64,000 nt of DNA from Volutella citrinella (taxonomy: Eukaryota > Ascomycota > Sordariomycetes > Hypocreales > Nectriaceae): contig JAWZSP010000009.1 in the NCBI GenBank assembly GCA_034401135.1, forward strand, positions 2,232,001 to 2,296,000, written 5' to 3'. Shown here piece by piece: positions 34,368 to 45,730 of this stretch. Position 1 is the stretch's first letter, and each line of letters begins with the position of its first letter. Under the pieces are notes generated by a model, which saw nothing but the letters and a program-made list of their open reading frames with translations, did not search any database and was not told the DNA's origin. A program made the position numbers and the translations under genes.

Positions 34368-35196
34368 CTTGATATGAAATGAGGGGCATCATCGGCAGCT
34401 GAGGCTACAATCTTTATATCACTATTTGCCAATCCCCTTGCGTAACTACTCTCCATCTCCCATATCTATTTCTTTGTCGTCTCGGCAGTGTGTATTCGGG
34501 GATTTCTCGCCAGCCCGCAATGGTGAGCACTCGAGCTCCGTGACTCCGTATTGTCGTCCGTGCCCACCCGGGGCGAGAACTTCCCCGGATCTGGTAATTG
34601 GCCGCCCCATGGAGCCTGATGTGCGGGGATTGCATCTGCTCTTGCACCAACTGCTTCTCATCATGGCCTGGGTGGGGCCGGCTTGTTACGTGAGATTATC
34701 CGTGTCCTGCTGGCGGTCATGACGCCACAACATCTCGGTCTTATCGGTCTTGCGGGTCACGGACGCTGTTCTGGGCCAAAGTTTGATCTTGGCGCTAACA
34801 TTGCGTCCTGAGATACGGGTGGGGACGGAGGCCGAGATAGGTGGCGAAGTTACCACGGGATGCACCGGTAACATTTCCCGCGGGGAAGCCGACTTGGCCA
34901 CGTATTGCAACACTGCATTACGAACGGAGAGCTCTGCGGTTACAAATCTTCTCGTCTAGCAACAACATAGTACGACATAATATTCTTGTCGCTGGGACAA
35001 TACGAAACACAGCCATGCGACACCAGGCGAGCAACTTGGTTCCCGCGGATACCAGAGTAGCCATACCCACACCGCGGCACACCACTCTGCCTCATATCCT
35101 TAATAAGTCTTCTACTCTGGCTTCTGGGCCGTGACAACGAGACTGTATCATCGGTCAGTACAACTAATCAACTAAAGGGGGGGTTAGAAGTGCCTC
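34368..35196. other. Intergenic region
   Basis: 830 bp between the aldolase remnant and the methyltransferase 3' end. No gene, repeat or RNA supported. Confidence 0.4.
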
Positions 35197-36593
35197 TTAC
35201 AGTTTCAGATACGAATGGATCGCCTTGTTTCGGCAGTCGCTGCGAACATCCACCAGGAATATCTCGACATCCTCGGCCTTCCAGCCCAAAACCCGCGTAA
35301 AGAGGGCAAGACTCAAACCCGAAAGTCCGGACAGGGCATTTTCCAGCGACCAGAGGCCCATCTCCTTGAGTTTCGGGTCAGCAGGCCACGAGTTGAGTGG
35401 CCATTTGTACCACGTCTCCTTCACATTGGTGAATCCCGCGTCAGTCATCTGCTTCTTAAACTTCAGCGGACCATCGAGGCTCTTTCCAGGGTCCATTTTC
35501 TGGACGGACTCTCGCATCAAGTTGCTCCACTTGTACAGGGCGCTGTCCTCGGTTACGGTTCCGTCGTCGCTTACCACTGGGTAGATAGCATCAGTCGTCT
35601 CGATCCAGCCGCCTGGGGCAAGGTTCTCAAAGGACTGGCGGATCAACTTGTCCCAGTTGGAGACGGATCCGGCCAGAAAGCGGAGGAAGATCAGGTCCAT
35701 TGGTTGAGAGTAAGCCCAGTCGGCCTCCAGGTCGTCAACAAAGAAATTGAGGTTAGGCGGGACACTAGCACTCGTCAGCATGTTTTCTCGACCATGGTTT
35801 TTGACTACAAGTAGTGAACAAGATCTCACAATGGTGGTTGAATCGGGCTGAGATCCACTCCAATGACCTGCAATCACAATCGGTCAGTACGGTATCAATG
35901 ACGTTGGTCTTTTTGTGATGCACCTCAGTTTCCGGGTGCTCGTCCGCTAGTAATGCTAAGTTAGACGGCTTTATTCATCTGTTAGTTTACCATTAAACAC
36001 TCACCTAGATCCAGAGCCCAGATTCCGGTACCACAGCCGCCATCCAGCACGCGGTGCAGAGTCTTCTCCCCTCCAATCGGGGCCGTAAAGAGCTTGTTGC
36101 CAAACGTGAGTAGGCACAGGTGGTGCTGGAGATCTGCTTGAGTTAGTTGCCATTATCTGACCAGATGCAAAGGGACTCAGTTGTGTAATTGGCAAATGCG
36201 CATACCTAGTCTTTCGTTCTCTTGATCATCATTTGGCAGGAGATACGCTGTTTGGGATCAGCCACTAGCTTCATCGGGCTACTAAACGACACGAAACTCA
36301 CATCCCTCCTTGTACCGGTGGTACGTTCGCCCGTTTTCTGTGCGGTACTTGGCAATGTTGGACAACAGCGACGTTGTCTCGCTGCCGGCAGTGCTTGACC
36401 CGATGGTAGAGTCTCCATCGTCCACAGTTGTAGCCTAAGGCCAAAAAAGGGCTATTAGTAGGAGTTTGCGACAATTAGCTCATCGCTCGTCCCCTACAGT
36501 GACATCAGGTTCGATCGGCGCGTCGCCGGCAATCCCAGCGGGGTTCACGGCCTCTCTCGGAGGGGGGCTCCCGGTGCTAGGCTGGTCTGTCAT
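35197..36593 (-). CDS. LaeA-like SAM-dependent methyltransferase
   Basis: Seven exons (36593-36498, 36434-36302, 36247-36206, 36133-36005, 35946-35924, 35867-35830, 35764-35197) give 342 residues. After a Pro/Ser-rich N-terminus come the family landmarks: ENGRTYHRYKEGSYLLPNDDQENERLD, SAM-binding VLDGGCGTGIWALDLADEHPE, VIGVDLSPIQPP, PNLNFFVDDLEADW, FENLAPGGWIE. This layout is that of the large fungal TAM/LaeA-like group of class I methyltransferases, many of which methylate small metabolites or act in secondary-metabolism control. True LaeA is one of many paralogues, so a global regulatory role should not be assumed. Two exons are only 23 and 38 nt. Confidence 0.88.
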
Positions 36594-38147
36594 ATTAGCG
36601 GGTGAGAATGGAAATAGATGTGCCAAGCGTGACAGTTTGTTTCACGATGGAGTGTTTGTGCCCCTCTACGAACCTGGTGGGCTAGTGCGCGTGAGCAATA
36701 AATGTGGCCGGCAAGAGGCATGACTGTGCCAGGTCCCGGGGTCTTGCGGCGCAGAAAGCGGTGAGCAAAGCATCGTTGATTTTGCCAGGTTGTAATGCAA
36801 GGCAGCTCGCTAAAGTGTGATGTGATTTGGAGCGGGGAGCGTGAGCGTAACCGAGGGTGTTGGTTGGCTGTTGGTTGTTGGTTGTTGGTCCTGATGTCAG
36901 GACATGGGGACTCCAGACCATGGACCTTATGCCGGCCACGTCCCAGTGCAACGCACTCAAGTGGGGCAACGCACACTCGACCACCCATCTTTGCTCTCTG
37001 CCCAACTCTCCAGAAAGCCCAAGTGAACCCCGCGCCCGAATGTCGAGCTGCTTCGCCTGCTCATGCATCGATGACACGGGAGGGTGGCACCGAAATCCAC
37101 AACGACTTGGCGGCAACTGATTTCATGCAGCGACTAGCGTCTTTCGTACTGTCATACTCTAGCTTGGCCCGCGGATGTGCAAGCTCATCCGAGCAACTAA
37201 TCGGATGCTGGCCCGATCGTCCGATCCCAACTCCCTCGAACAGTCCGTTGTTCTACCCCACTTCCCGTCTGACAACCCGGCAAGTTCTACCGGATCAGCC
37301 AAGGGCTGGTCAGTTCATCCCAAAGCGAACCCTGCATAGTAGAGAGCGGAGCCTCCGGTGTCAAGAAGTAAAAAGCATAGATGTCAATGGCGAGTGTCTT
37401 GCAAGACTACGCAGGTTCGTGTCCTCTTCTAAGCGCCGCAAGTACTAGTCATATACGAGCAAGTTGCTCAAGCTCAAAGACTTAAGAAGGAACTGTCTAT
37501 CTCTCTGAGTCCCAGCAGCCGTGATATCACCTTACATAGTACCAAGAGATTGACTTTGTGGGAGTGTAGGGCAATGTTTCATGAGCAGAAGGGTGATTTA
37601 GAAGCGAGGTCAGGCCACAGGCAAACGGCAGATACCCAGAGCGACGTCGAGATGTCACTTCTCAGCCAAGACCTACTGTACATTTATCCAATTTTTGTGG
37701 ACAAAGATACCTATGAGCAGGAAGGGTGAGGCGCCTTCATCTTCGCATCTGTTTTACCGGATAGCCGACATCAGTTTGCTTAGTTCCCCGGTTTTTGCCG
37801 ATTTCGGATCGTTCCGAATGTGAGAGTTTAGTTACTTATCTGCCATTTAGAAGCACCCAACACCAAACTTGCAGCACTAGACAAATACTTTAATAAAGTT
37901 GAAAGTTACTTGAACAGAAGTGCTCTAAGTGACATTCTAAGTCCTTTGTTTCATGCTTTATGAAATTATCTCCTGTTTTCGCCGAGTTTAGGATGTCCGC
38001 TGGGCAATAAAATCCGACCGGCAACATGAATCCGGAGTGGGTCCTTCAAGACACGTGACTCCCTCCAACCCAAATTCGTGACCAACTTGAAACCCCACGC
38101 ATCCCCACGTCCTCGTCCCAACGCGCAACCACTTACAGCAGAGCACG
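36594..38147. other. Intergenic region with a short GTTGGTTG microsatellite
   Basis: 1.55 kb. A GTTGGTTGGCTGTTGGTTG-type simple repeat lies at about 36858-36890. Otherwise only spurious frames. Confidence 0.4.
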
Positions 38148-39560
38148 ATGCCGGTTCACAGGGATGCCAAGCATGTCTTGGCTTCAATGCGTCGAGTTGC
38201 CGCTCAGCGCATGCCAAGCGCCCAGCTGGCTCGCTGCGGAAGATCCAGCTTCCACACCACGGCCCCGACACGAACCGATGGAGTCTTCCGCGGTCTGACC
38301 GACACCAGGCTGCCCATGCCCTGGGTAGAGGCTTTGCATCTCCAGCAGGCGGGCAAATCGCCCCGAAGGCCCGAAGATTGGCCCAAGGAGCGCGACTTGT
38401 CCCCAAAGAAGATGTCGGATAGCTACCACCGCATCGTGCTGCCGTTGGGCCAGGATCCTTGGCTGTCCGACACCTACATCAACTCTACGGGCCATATTAG
38501 GTAGGCAGAGCATCAGACCCTACCAATGATGTGGGCCTGAATCATTAATCTCAATCGCAGACTCGGAACATTGCTGATGGATCTGGACGCTCTCTCTGGC
38601 ATCATCGTGTACAAGCACACCGGGCCTGGCGTTACAACTGTGACAGCCGCATTGGACCGAATCACCATTGCTCACCAACTCACGGAAATCTGTGATCTCG
38701 AGTACAGCGGCCAGGTTACCTACGCTTCCGGGCGAAGCAGCATGGAAATTACGTGCAAGGTCTCAAAGGCAAGACCCGAAGGCGAGCCAAGCAAACCCGA
38801 GGACACGCTCCTGACATGCACCTTCACCATGGTTGCACTCGACCCTGAGACACGGAAACCCGTCAATGTTCCCAAGATTGAGTACACCACGCCCGAGGAG
38901 GAGAAGATTTTCCGCGCCGGCGAGGCCAAGTCCCTGGCCAAGAAAGAGTCGTCCAAGGCATCCCTGCTCCAGTATGAGCCAAACGACGCCGAGTCAGCTC
39001 TGATTCATCGCATCTGGTTGAGGCAACGCGCATACCACGACCCCATCAGCGATCTGCGCCAACCTTCAAATGTCGTGCCAATGGCGGACACGCAACTCTC
39101 CACGGCCGCCATCATGCAGCCACAGTACCGCAACCGACACCAGACGATGATCTTTGGAGGGTTCCATCTGAAGCAGACGTTTGAGCTGGCCTTTTGCTGC
39201 GCGGCTAGTTTTGCCCACGCTCGACCGACCTTTATCAGTGCCGATCCTTGCGAGTTCCGCAATCCTGTCCCAGTTGGCAGCGTCTTGTACCTGACTGCAA
39301 CAGTCGCCTACACCGACCCTCCTGTTCTGGAGGAGGACGGCAGCGAGCCCAAGCACAAGGATCCTTGGAACCCGGTGACGCGGATCCATGTCCGTGTCGA
39401 CAGCAAGGTGAGGGCTGTCGAGCACGGCGTTGCAAAGCCGACTGGACAGTTCAACTACACCTTTTCTGTGCCCAAGGACGTCAAAGTGTTGCCTTCTACG
39501 TATGAGGAGCACATGATTTATATTGATGCAAAGCGGCGAGTAAAGATGAGCGACAACTAG
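38148..39560 (+). CDS. Mitochondrial acyl-CoA thioesterase (ACOT9-like, double hotdog)
   Basis: Two exons (38148-38500, 38561-39560; 60-nt intron) give 450 residues. The N-terminus is Arg/Ser/Ala-rich without acids (ASMRRVAAQRMPSAQLARCGR), as expected of a mitochondrial presequence. SYHRIVLPLGQDPWLSDTYINSTGHIRLGTLLMDLDALSGIIVYKH is followed by a first hotdog domain (ALDRITIAHQL ... YSGQVTYASGRSSMEI), and a second hotdog follows (HQTMIFGGFHLKQTFELAFCCAASFAHARPTFISADPCEFRNPVPVGSVLYL). Hydrolyses acyl-CoA to free acid and CoA in the matrix; chain-length preference unknown. Housekeeping-type gene inside an otherwise disturbed region. Confidence 0.9.
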
Positions 39561-40056
39561 GCGGGCGCAGCATGCAATTTGCATCATCCGCTCTGTACAA
39601 TTCACGTCATATTTGTATACTCGAGTAGATTGCAAATCCTATTACAAACAGGAACACCATGCACGCCGTGACAGGCACGGGTCTGTCCAAGTTCTCTGAC
39701 TTCTGCCTCCACGTTCCGACGACGACGCTAAACACAAAGGAGGCGAGAAGCGATAAGCTCCAGTCCCCCATCCTCTATCTTCTAGTCCAGGCCATTCGAG
39801 AAATTGGTTAGTCAGCTGTTATCGGTAACGCATCCCGATTTTCAGGCACGTCAGGGCCAAACTAACCCTCAGATGGGTAATTATATCCGAGCTGAAATGG
39901 TCACAATTCGGCTGCCAACTCCGAGACAACAGAAGTCCATCTATTCATATTAATAATGTAGAATTAATAATGCGAAATCTTTTTTGGGGGATAGTTTAAA
40001 GCCACAATCGCTACATGGTTCACCAACAAACGTAAGATCCATCATTGCACCCAGAC
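39561..40056. other. Intergenic region
   Basis: Nearly 500 bp between the thioesterase and SDR genes. Nothing recognisable. Confidence 0.4.
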
Positions 40057-40987
40057 ATGTCAGCCTCAGCAGCAGAGCCCACGCCGCAAGTCCCCGCACT
40101 TCAGCTATTTTCCCTTGGAGGCAAAAATGCTCTCGTAACAGGAGCATCGCGGGGAATTGGCGCCGCCATGGCAATCGCTCTGGCTGATGCCGGGGCATCT
40201 GTTTGCCTTACCCAGCGCGACGTGACGAATACGGAGACAGTCGACGCCATTCGCGCCCGAGGCGTGCGGGCGGAGATTGTCGCATGTGACCTCTCTAAAA
40301 TGGAGGATGCCAAGAGCGTCTTCCAGAAGGCATTGGACCAGATGGACGGTCGAATTGACATTCTTGTGAATTGCGGTGGCCTGCTGAAAAGGAGAGATGC
40401 CCTCTCAGCGACTGAAGAGGAGTGGGATGCGGGAAGTTCTATGGCCCAAGAGGGCGATTCAACCTTGGAACCTGCACTCATTTTCTCCGTCTTGGGTGAT
40501 GGACGTCAATCTCAAGTCCCTCTTCTTCATCTGCCAGGCTGCAGGACGCCACATGGTCCCTCGCCGGTCCGGCAAAATCGTCAACGTCGCGTCCATCAAC
40601 AGCTTCGTCGGCGCCAACCTGCTCGCGCCTTACGTTGCATCCAAGGGAGGCGTCTCGCAGCTCACCAAGTCCCTGAGCGTGGAATGGGCGAAACACAATG
40701 TTCAAGTGAACGCTATTACGCCCGGTTATGTTGCGACAGACATGTGTGAGCTATGACTGTGTGAGGCCACCCGGCTGACCGAGTGACCGTGGGTGCATTC
40801 TAGGAACACCGAGCTTCGAGCAGCTGCCGAACAGACTGCCGCCAGCGTGTCCGGCTGCCCCGCGGGGAGGTGGGGAACGCCGGCAGACTATGCTGGTCCG
40901 ACAGTGTTCTTGTGCAGCGACGCCAGCCAGTACCTCTCTGGGGAAGTGCTTGTAGTCGATGGCGGCAACCTGGCGCAATCATCTTAG
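40057..40987 (+). CDS. Short-chain dehydrogenase (KduD/2-deoxy-gluconate dehydrogenase-like) with an aberrant first intron
   Basis: Classical SDR: NAD-binding [17 protein letters not shown], catalytic VASINSF ... YVASKGG (Ser, Tyr, Lys), [12 protein letters not shown], and a C-terminal [11 protein letters not shown]. Most similar in style to 2-keto-3-deoxygluconate/2-deoxy-D-gluconate dehydrogenases. The second intron (about 40743-40803) is canonical. Between ATEEEWDA (to 40429) and [11 protein letters not shown] (from about 40494) lie 64 nt that must be removed to keep frame, yet they begin GGAAGT and end CTTGG instead of GTAAGT and CTTAG. Read through, the protein frameshifts. Either this is a recently inactivated gene, a non-canonical intron, or an assembly error at two bases. 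Confidence 0.7.
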
Positions 40988-41573
40988 TGGGCTGAGAAAA
41001 GTAATGAATCAATCCACAGCTTTTGCTTCGCATTCCTCTACGGAGAAGTGTGGTATGCCTGTTTGGGTCGGGGGAACAACAGGGACACTCTGATGCTGGG
41101 ATGAGGCTCATGCCCGCTCATCAGCAGCTGCCTTACCGGTCCGGGCGATCCCAACGAGCCACCGAGACATGAGCCGCATATACGGGGTTGCGGCTCTGCT
41201 TCCCATATCATTCGGGCGTCTGGAGTGGTACGAGCACGGTTGTACTGACTGTGCCCGGACCTCCAGCCAAGAGAATGCAAGACAACAAATACAAAGTATG
41301 ACAGAAGAGGCGCAGGCACCTCCAGGTCCAATCAGAGCCTTCATAGCTGCACACAGGTTGATAAATAGTCTTACATACGTCTCAAACAGAACACAGTATC
41401 CTGGACAGGCGAATGTGACCATGCTAGATCGAGTAATAGGAGTGCCCCTCGGCTCCCGCCGTCCAGTGACGCAAACCTCAAGTATAAAGATGTTTCGTTT
41501 CCCTTGCCAATAGCGTCCGGCCCAAGAACAGCAATCTGTTTTTTATCTGCTTGCACGCCAGCTCCCAGCCAAC
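40988..41573. promoter_or_regulatory. Intergenic region with TATA box for the secreted protein gene
   Basis: 586 bp. TATAAA at 41483-41488 is 86 bp upstream of ATG 41574. No gene seen in the rest. Confidence 0.4.
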
Positions 41574-42101
41574 ATGCTCTTCTCTACAGTCTTCTTCACC
41601 TTCCTCACTGGCGTCTCTGCTATTGACATCTGGCTCAACTGGAGGACTGGCAATTGCCGTGGCTCAAACAGCATCCATTGCGCGGCCATTGAGCCCGGTC
41701 AATGCTGTGCCATTTCAGGTCGTGGAGGGAACCCCTTCTCTAGTATCGCTTATCGAGAGATCCCGACTCAGTGGAACGTCATGACCCGGGCACACAGAGG
41801 TAACCAGTGTGGTCGTGTCGAGACAACCCAGGCCAGCTCTGGAAGAAGACACATTTGCTTAGCATGGAACGGTTACGGTGGTGGAAGCTATGTTTTTATG
41901 CGGAAGCGCTCCGAAGGCGTTGCCACACTCGAGTGCCGCGAGACTGTGCGGCCTTTCATCTTGAGCTTTTCCGATGGGGTTCAGTATAACCTCACCGGCT
42001 TAGATGATGCTTCTTTTACTGAAATGGTATGGTTCATTCATCGAAACATGTTTTGGCGCTTTCTGACTTGAACTACGCAGTTAGCACAACCCTCTCGATG
42101 A
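41574..42101 (+). CDS. Secreted cysteine-rich protein (effector candidate)
   Basis: Two exons (41574-42026, 42081-42101) give 157 residues; without splicing the frame would run to 42071, giving a different tail. The signal peptide is MLFSTVFFTFLTGVSA with cleavage before IDIW. The mature protein has seven cysteines (GNCRG, IHCAA, GQCCA, NQCGR, HICLA, LECRE) and Gly/Trp-rich segments (AWNGYGGGSYVFMRK). No catalytic domain recognised. A TATA box lies 86 bp upstream. Like the gene at 26289 it sits in a decayed region, a common setting for lineage-specific secreted proteins of plant- or insect-associated fungi (inference). Confidence 0.75.
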
Positions 42102-42582
42102 CGAGTCCCTTCCTTCGTCTTCACCCGATTCCACTCTCCCGTCTGGTTACATCTACTAATCGTCCTGTACATCTAGCACCGCAATTGCAGCCGCTGACAA
42201 GAAGGCTACGGATGTACCTGAGAAATTCAATGACAGAAAACTAGCCAACAAACGTATGATCGCTGTCTAGGGGCGAGGAAGTAGGCATCTGTCCTTACTC
42301 TGGCGTAGCAGCGCAGGACAACACACACAGAGCTCAATACAGAGTTGGAATACTTGATGCAAACTTCTTCTAATTCTTGCCAGAATAGCACACCAATGGA
42401 ATGATTCATTTGCATTTCACCTCGTCGATTACATTCGAGGCAAACTCTCATAGTCACCGCCCATTTCGACATATATACCACATTGATGAAACATACAAAT
42501 ACTTGGACTTCTGTGACATGCTTGACGGCCATGAGCAGTAACAAGCGTAGATGCGATTCCGACACAAAGCAGAGTACCTTGG

Positions 42583-42975
42583 CTAAACTGGCCTGCAGTC
42601 TTGATTGATACCAATTACAGGCTGCCTACGTATGGCCATGATGCGCCTTAATTCTTTCTTAGTCTGGATTCCAGGAGGGAGGTCTATTTCATGCAGAGGA
42701 GGATAGAAGATGCATGATGCCTGGTCCTTTTCCGCGTCCGTATACGTAGAAATGATCTCGCCAGAGTGCGACAGGTATATCCCATAGACTCCGACAGAGA
42801 GCTGGTCGCAGACCTTGCTGAAGAGGTCAATAGCGAGTTCGTCTTCGTCCTGCTCACCATCCATTGTTTCACACACCAAATGTGGTTGATCCCAATTGAT
42901 GACATGCCAAGTGCTGGGGCCTCCAATGCGGATATCCCCACTCAGGCAGAAGAACTTCTCTTCCTCGGCAATCAT
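42583..42975 (-). pseudogene. Orphan N-terminal fragment of a kinase-type hypothetical protein
   Basis: Open frame of 130 residues from ATG 42975: MIAEEEKFFCLSGDIRIGGP, TWHVINWDQPHLVCET, AIDLFSKVCDQLSVGVYGIYLS, CIFYPPLHEIDLP. It is clearly protein-like, with acidic and aromatic periodicity. My recollection is that this module precedes a protein-kinase-like domain in Sordariomycete proteins (weak knowledge-based inference). Downstream on the same strand no kinase motifs were found before the next gene's 3' end, so the C-terminal domain appears lost. It could instead be a short real gene. Function unassigned. Confidence 0.4.
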
Positions 42976-43002
42976 GTTGAGGAAGAGCGTGCAGAGTGGC
43001 AA

Positions 43003-43640
43003 AAGTGCATGGATGGGCCGAACAAAGATGAGGAATACCCTTTGACTGGGAATTCAGCAGGTGAGGGGAGGAACTTGGAGGGCTGATGGCTCATGCGGGA
43101 TCGTTAAGCGCCCAGACTCCCCTCCTCTGGGTGATGCGGAAATTTTACCGGTGCATGGCTACTAGATTTTTAGTAAACAGAGACGCTGGCCACTGTCAGC
43201 TGAAGGTGACTTGTGGATACAGGCGCCTGTACCGGAGGAGTTGTGGAAGCGGGTGTTGATCGAAGCATAACATCTTCAGTGGAACAGGGGTGGCTTTATC
43301 TTGCAAACAAGGCACGTGTAGATGCGAAACATCTTGCCGAATCGAGCTAGAGTCAGCTTATTGATCGTAATTGTGCTTATGTGGTTCCATGCCAGAGGGC
43401 GGGCCTACAATTGGGGCTTCTACACAGAGCGCCAGCTCAGCCCCTGCCAGCTGGATACCAAAGTCCCTTCCTGTTACGTTGTACAGCCCTACGCCTCAGC
43501 CCTAATATGAGCATATAAACGTGGCATCTCTCTCATCTGTTGATTACAGCTCATTTCACGCAGGCGACACTCTCAATCTCTGTCGGCAGCCTACACACTA
43601 CAATTCGCTCCATCAGGTATCGCGTTGAGCACATTACGAC
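43003..43640. promoter_or_regulatory. Intergenic region upstream of the AIM24-domain gene
   Basis: About 640 bp. TATAAA at 43514-43519 lies 122 bp upstream of ATG 43641. No other feature recognised. Confidence 0.4.
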
Positions 43641-44412
43641 ATGTCTGCCTTCCAACAAGGAGGCGCCTTTGATGAGCAGGGCCAGTTCCCCGGCGGAAAC
43701 TACACAATCACGCATCGCAGCAGCGGCGCCGTTCTCAATGTCAACCTCCTAGACGGAGCCGCAGTGAATGCCAAGAGGCGCAGCATGATCCACATGACGG
43801 CCCTGGCCAAAGTCAGCGTCGAGGAGGAAAAGTTCTCCTGGAAAGGCATGTGGCGTGGCAACGAGTTTATCTATTCCAAGTACACGGGCCCGGGCAGCAT
43901 TGCCTTGGGAAGCGCCGTATTCGGCGACATCATCACCCTGCAAGTCAATGCCAGCACTACCTGGGCTGTCAATATGGATGTATTCTTGGCCTGCACATCC
44001 GACGTCAAGAAGAAGGCCGAGGGAGTGGACGGCAAGTTGTCCTGGTCTGGCGAAGCTCCATATGTCTACCGCACCAGTGGCAATGGCTTTATGTGGATAA
44101 CAGGGTTCGGCGCCGTTGATCGAGTTGATGTGAGTTACAAGGCTGTTTGATTCCTTTCGTGATCCAGGCTGCTTTACTGACTCACCTGCTTCCCAGCTCC
44201 AACCTGGCCAAGAACATCTTGTGGAGACAGGCCACATGCTGGCATGGTCGTGCAAAGACTTCAACGCTGAACTGATTGTGGACAAAGACCATACTTGGAG
44301 CTCAGGCGAAGGCTATGTAGGTCGCTTCAAAGGCCCTGGTTCAATTTATATCCAGTCGCGGAACGCAAAGGAGTTTAAAAGGGCCATAGGTTGTCACTCA
44401 AGCCAGAGTTAA
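43641..44412 (+). CDS. AIM24-domain protein
   Basis: Two exons (43641-44129, 44197-44412; 67-nt intron) give 234 residues. The AIM24/TRAP-like beta-helical domain spans nearly the whole protein: NYTITHRSSGAVLNVNLLDG, KFSWKGMWRGNEFIYSKYTGPGSIALG, GNGFMWITGFGAVDRVDLQPGQEHLVETGHMLAWS, YVGRFKGPGSIYIQSRN. Yeast Aim24 is a mitochondrial inner-membrane protein affecting MICOS. This copy lacks a clear presequence (starts MSAFQQGGAFDEQGQFPGGNY), resembling the shorter cytosolic bacterial/fungal DUF124 type. Exact role unknown. A Q..GG..P start and intact splice suggest a working gene. Confidence 0.8.
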
Positions 44413-44569
44413 CTATCTCACTTAGTTACTGCTATGGCAAAGTAGTTATGCTGAAAGCCCATGCGATGATATATATGGAGAAGCTTCGCCTATCTGCCGT
44501 GATGATATCTAAATGTGCAAAATTATTAGAAACACCGGCCGGGCCTGTGTTGCGATCATGGGATTGCTC

Positions 44570-45730
44570 TCAATTGATCAGAGCCTCCAAGCTTTCCCAG
44601 TCTTCTTTCTCGTCCATAGCCACCGAAACTCTCATACAGAAGTCTTGTCAATAAGCGCTGCAAGACGCTTATCGCTCTCATACCGCCTCAGTGCCCCCGG
44701 TTTCCACTCGTCCCAGGCCTGTTGAGTCCCAAACACCTGAAGAATCGCATCTGCCAGTGGCAACGCGTATGCCCACTTTGTCTCAAGTCCCAACCCTCAG
44801 GTAGGCTTCGACGGGAAATTGGGGATAGAGCTGGCCATCAGAGATCAACTCGAGGTACTGCTCGGTCCAGCCGGCATAGTATTCCGCCGGAGTTTCGAAA
44901 GGTCCTAGGGGTCAAGACGGACAAATCTGTCACTCGCCACGGCAGCGACCGACGGGAGGCCGGAGGGAGAATTGACAGTAAGAGAACCCGCCTGGGAGAA
45001 CTGGTGTTTTTCTAGCTCTGCAAGGATTGTTGCCAGACCCTTCCAGATCTTGCTTGCATCTCCTTGGCCGTTCCACGGCTTGCCTGGCAACTCCTCCACG
45101 AGAAGAAAGCAGACCCCAACACCATGATCAGTGCCCTGAGACGGCATGCCGAACGAGAAGGCCCTCGGGGCCGGTACTGCGATGGATTCCAGGAACTTGA
45201 GGGTTTCATACTCGCTGCGGATCAGATATTCTGCAAGAGAGATGGGGAGCCCGACGTAAAAGCCGGAAACCCGCGGCACTCGCATCAGCCACGAAGGGGA
45301 TCCGTCGCCGAAGCGGATGCGTGCGTGGTAGTTGGCACACCCTGTGAGAGAGCCAACCCCCACCACCTTGGAAGGGTATTCGACGAGGCAAGACTTGCCA
45401 TGGTTCAGTCTGGATGCCAGCTCGCAAACTGCCTTGTTATTGATCTGAGAACGAAGGCGGCTGATTTCATCGGCCATGGGTGCATTATAGGCAGCTTCAT
45501 CCAGCGCCTTAATTCAAAGCACAGTCAGCAAACTGGGTGAACATCTGGGTCTGGGTGGCTCTTCCTCCGGTGCTGCTGCACTTGTGGAATTCTCGAGACA
45601 TGTGGACTCTGCAAAAGTGACTGTCACATATATCACACCCTGCGCCAACCGCCCGTGCGCTTGGTCTTTCGCAGTCCGACACAGAGCATTCAAAAAACTT
45701 CTTGACTATTGTGTATTGTTGTGATGCCAA
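44570..45730 (-). pseudogene. Aminoglycoside-phosphotransferase (APH)-like gene remnant
   Basis: Recognisable parts in order: a small zinc-binding N-terminus (YTIVKKFFEC, GCDICDSHFCRVH, EFHKC), the APH N-lobe (EISRLRSQINNKAVCELASRLN, VGVGSLTGCANYHARIRF, EYETLKFLESIAVPAPRAFSF, FLLVEELPGKPW), then GPFETPAEYYAGWTEQYLELISDGQLYP, and the C-terminal pieces KWAYALPLADAILQVFG and DEKEDWESLEALIN ending at 44570. Damage: the first codon is TTG where ATG is expected, and a stop/frame break lies at 45509 between the zinc part and the N-lobe. One nucleotide is missing at RLDP/GPFE (near 44905). The catalytic HxxN/D loop region is deleted, and a further frame change occurs near the end. Not functional. Confidence 0.72.

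Noticed and set aside
36795..37448. 217-codon plus-strand frame
   Set aside because: Starts in a simple repeat, with no recognisable motif; overlapped by similar frames.
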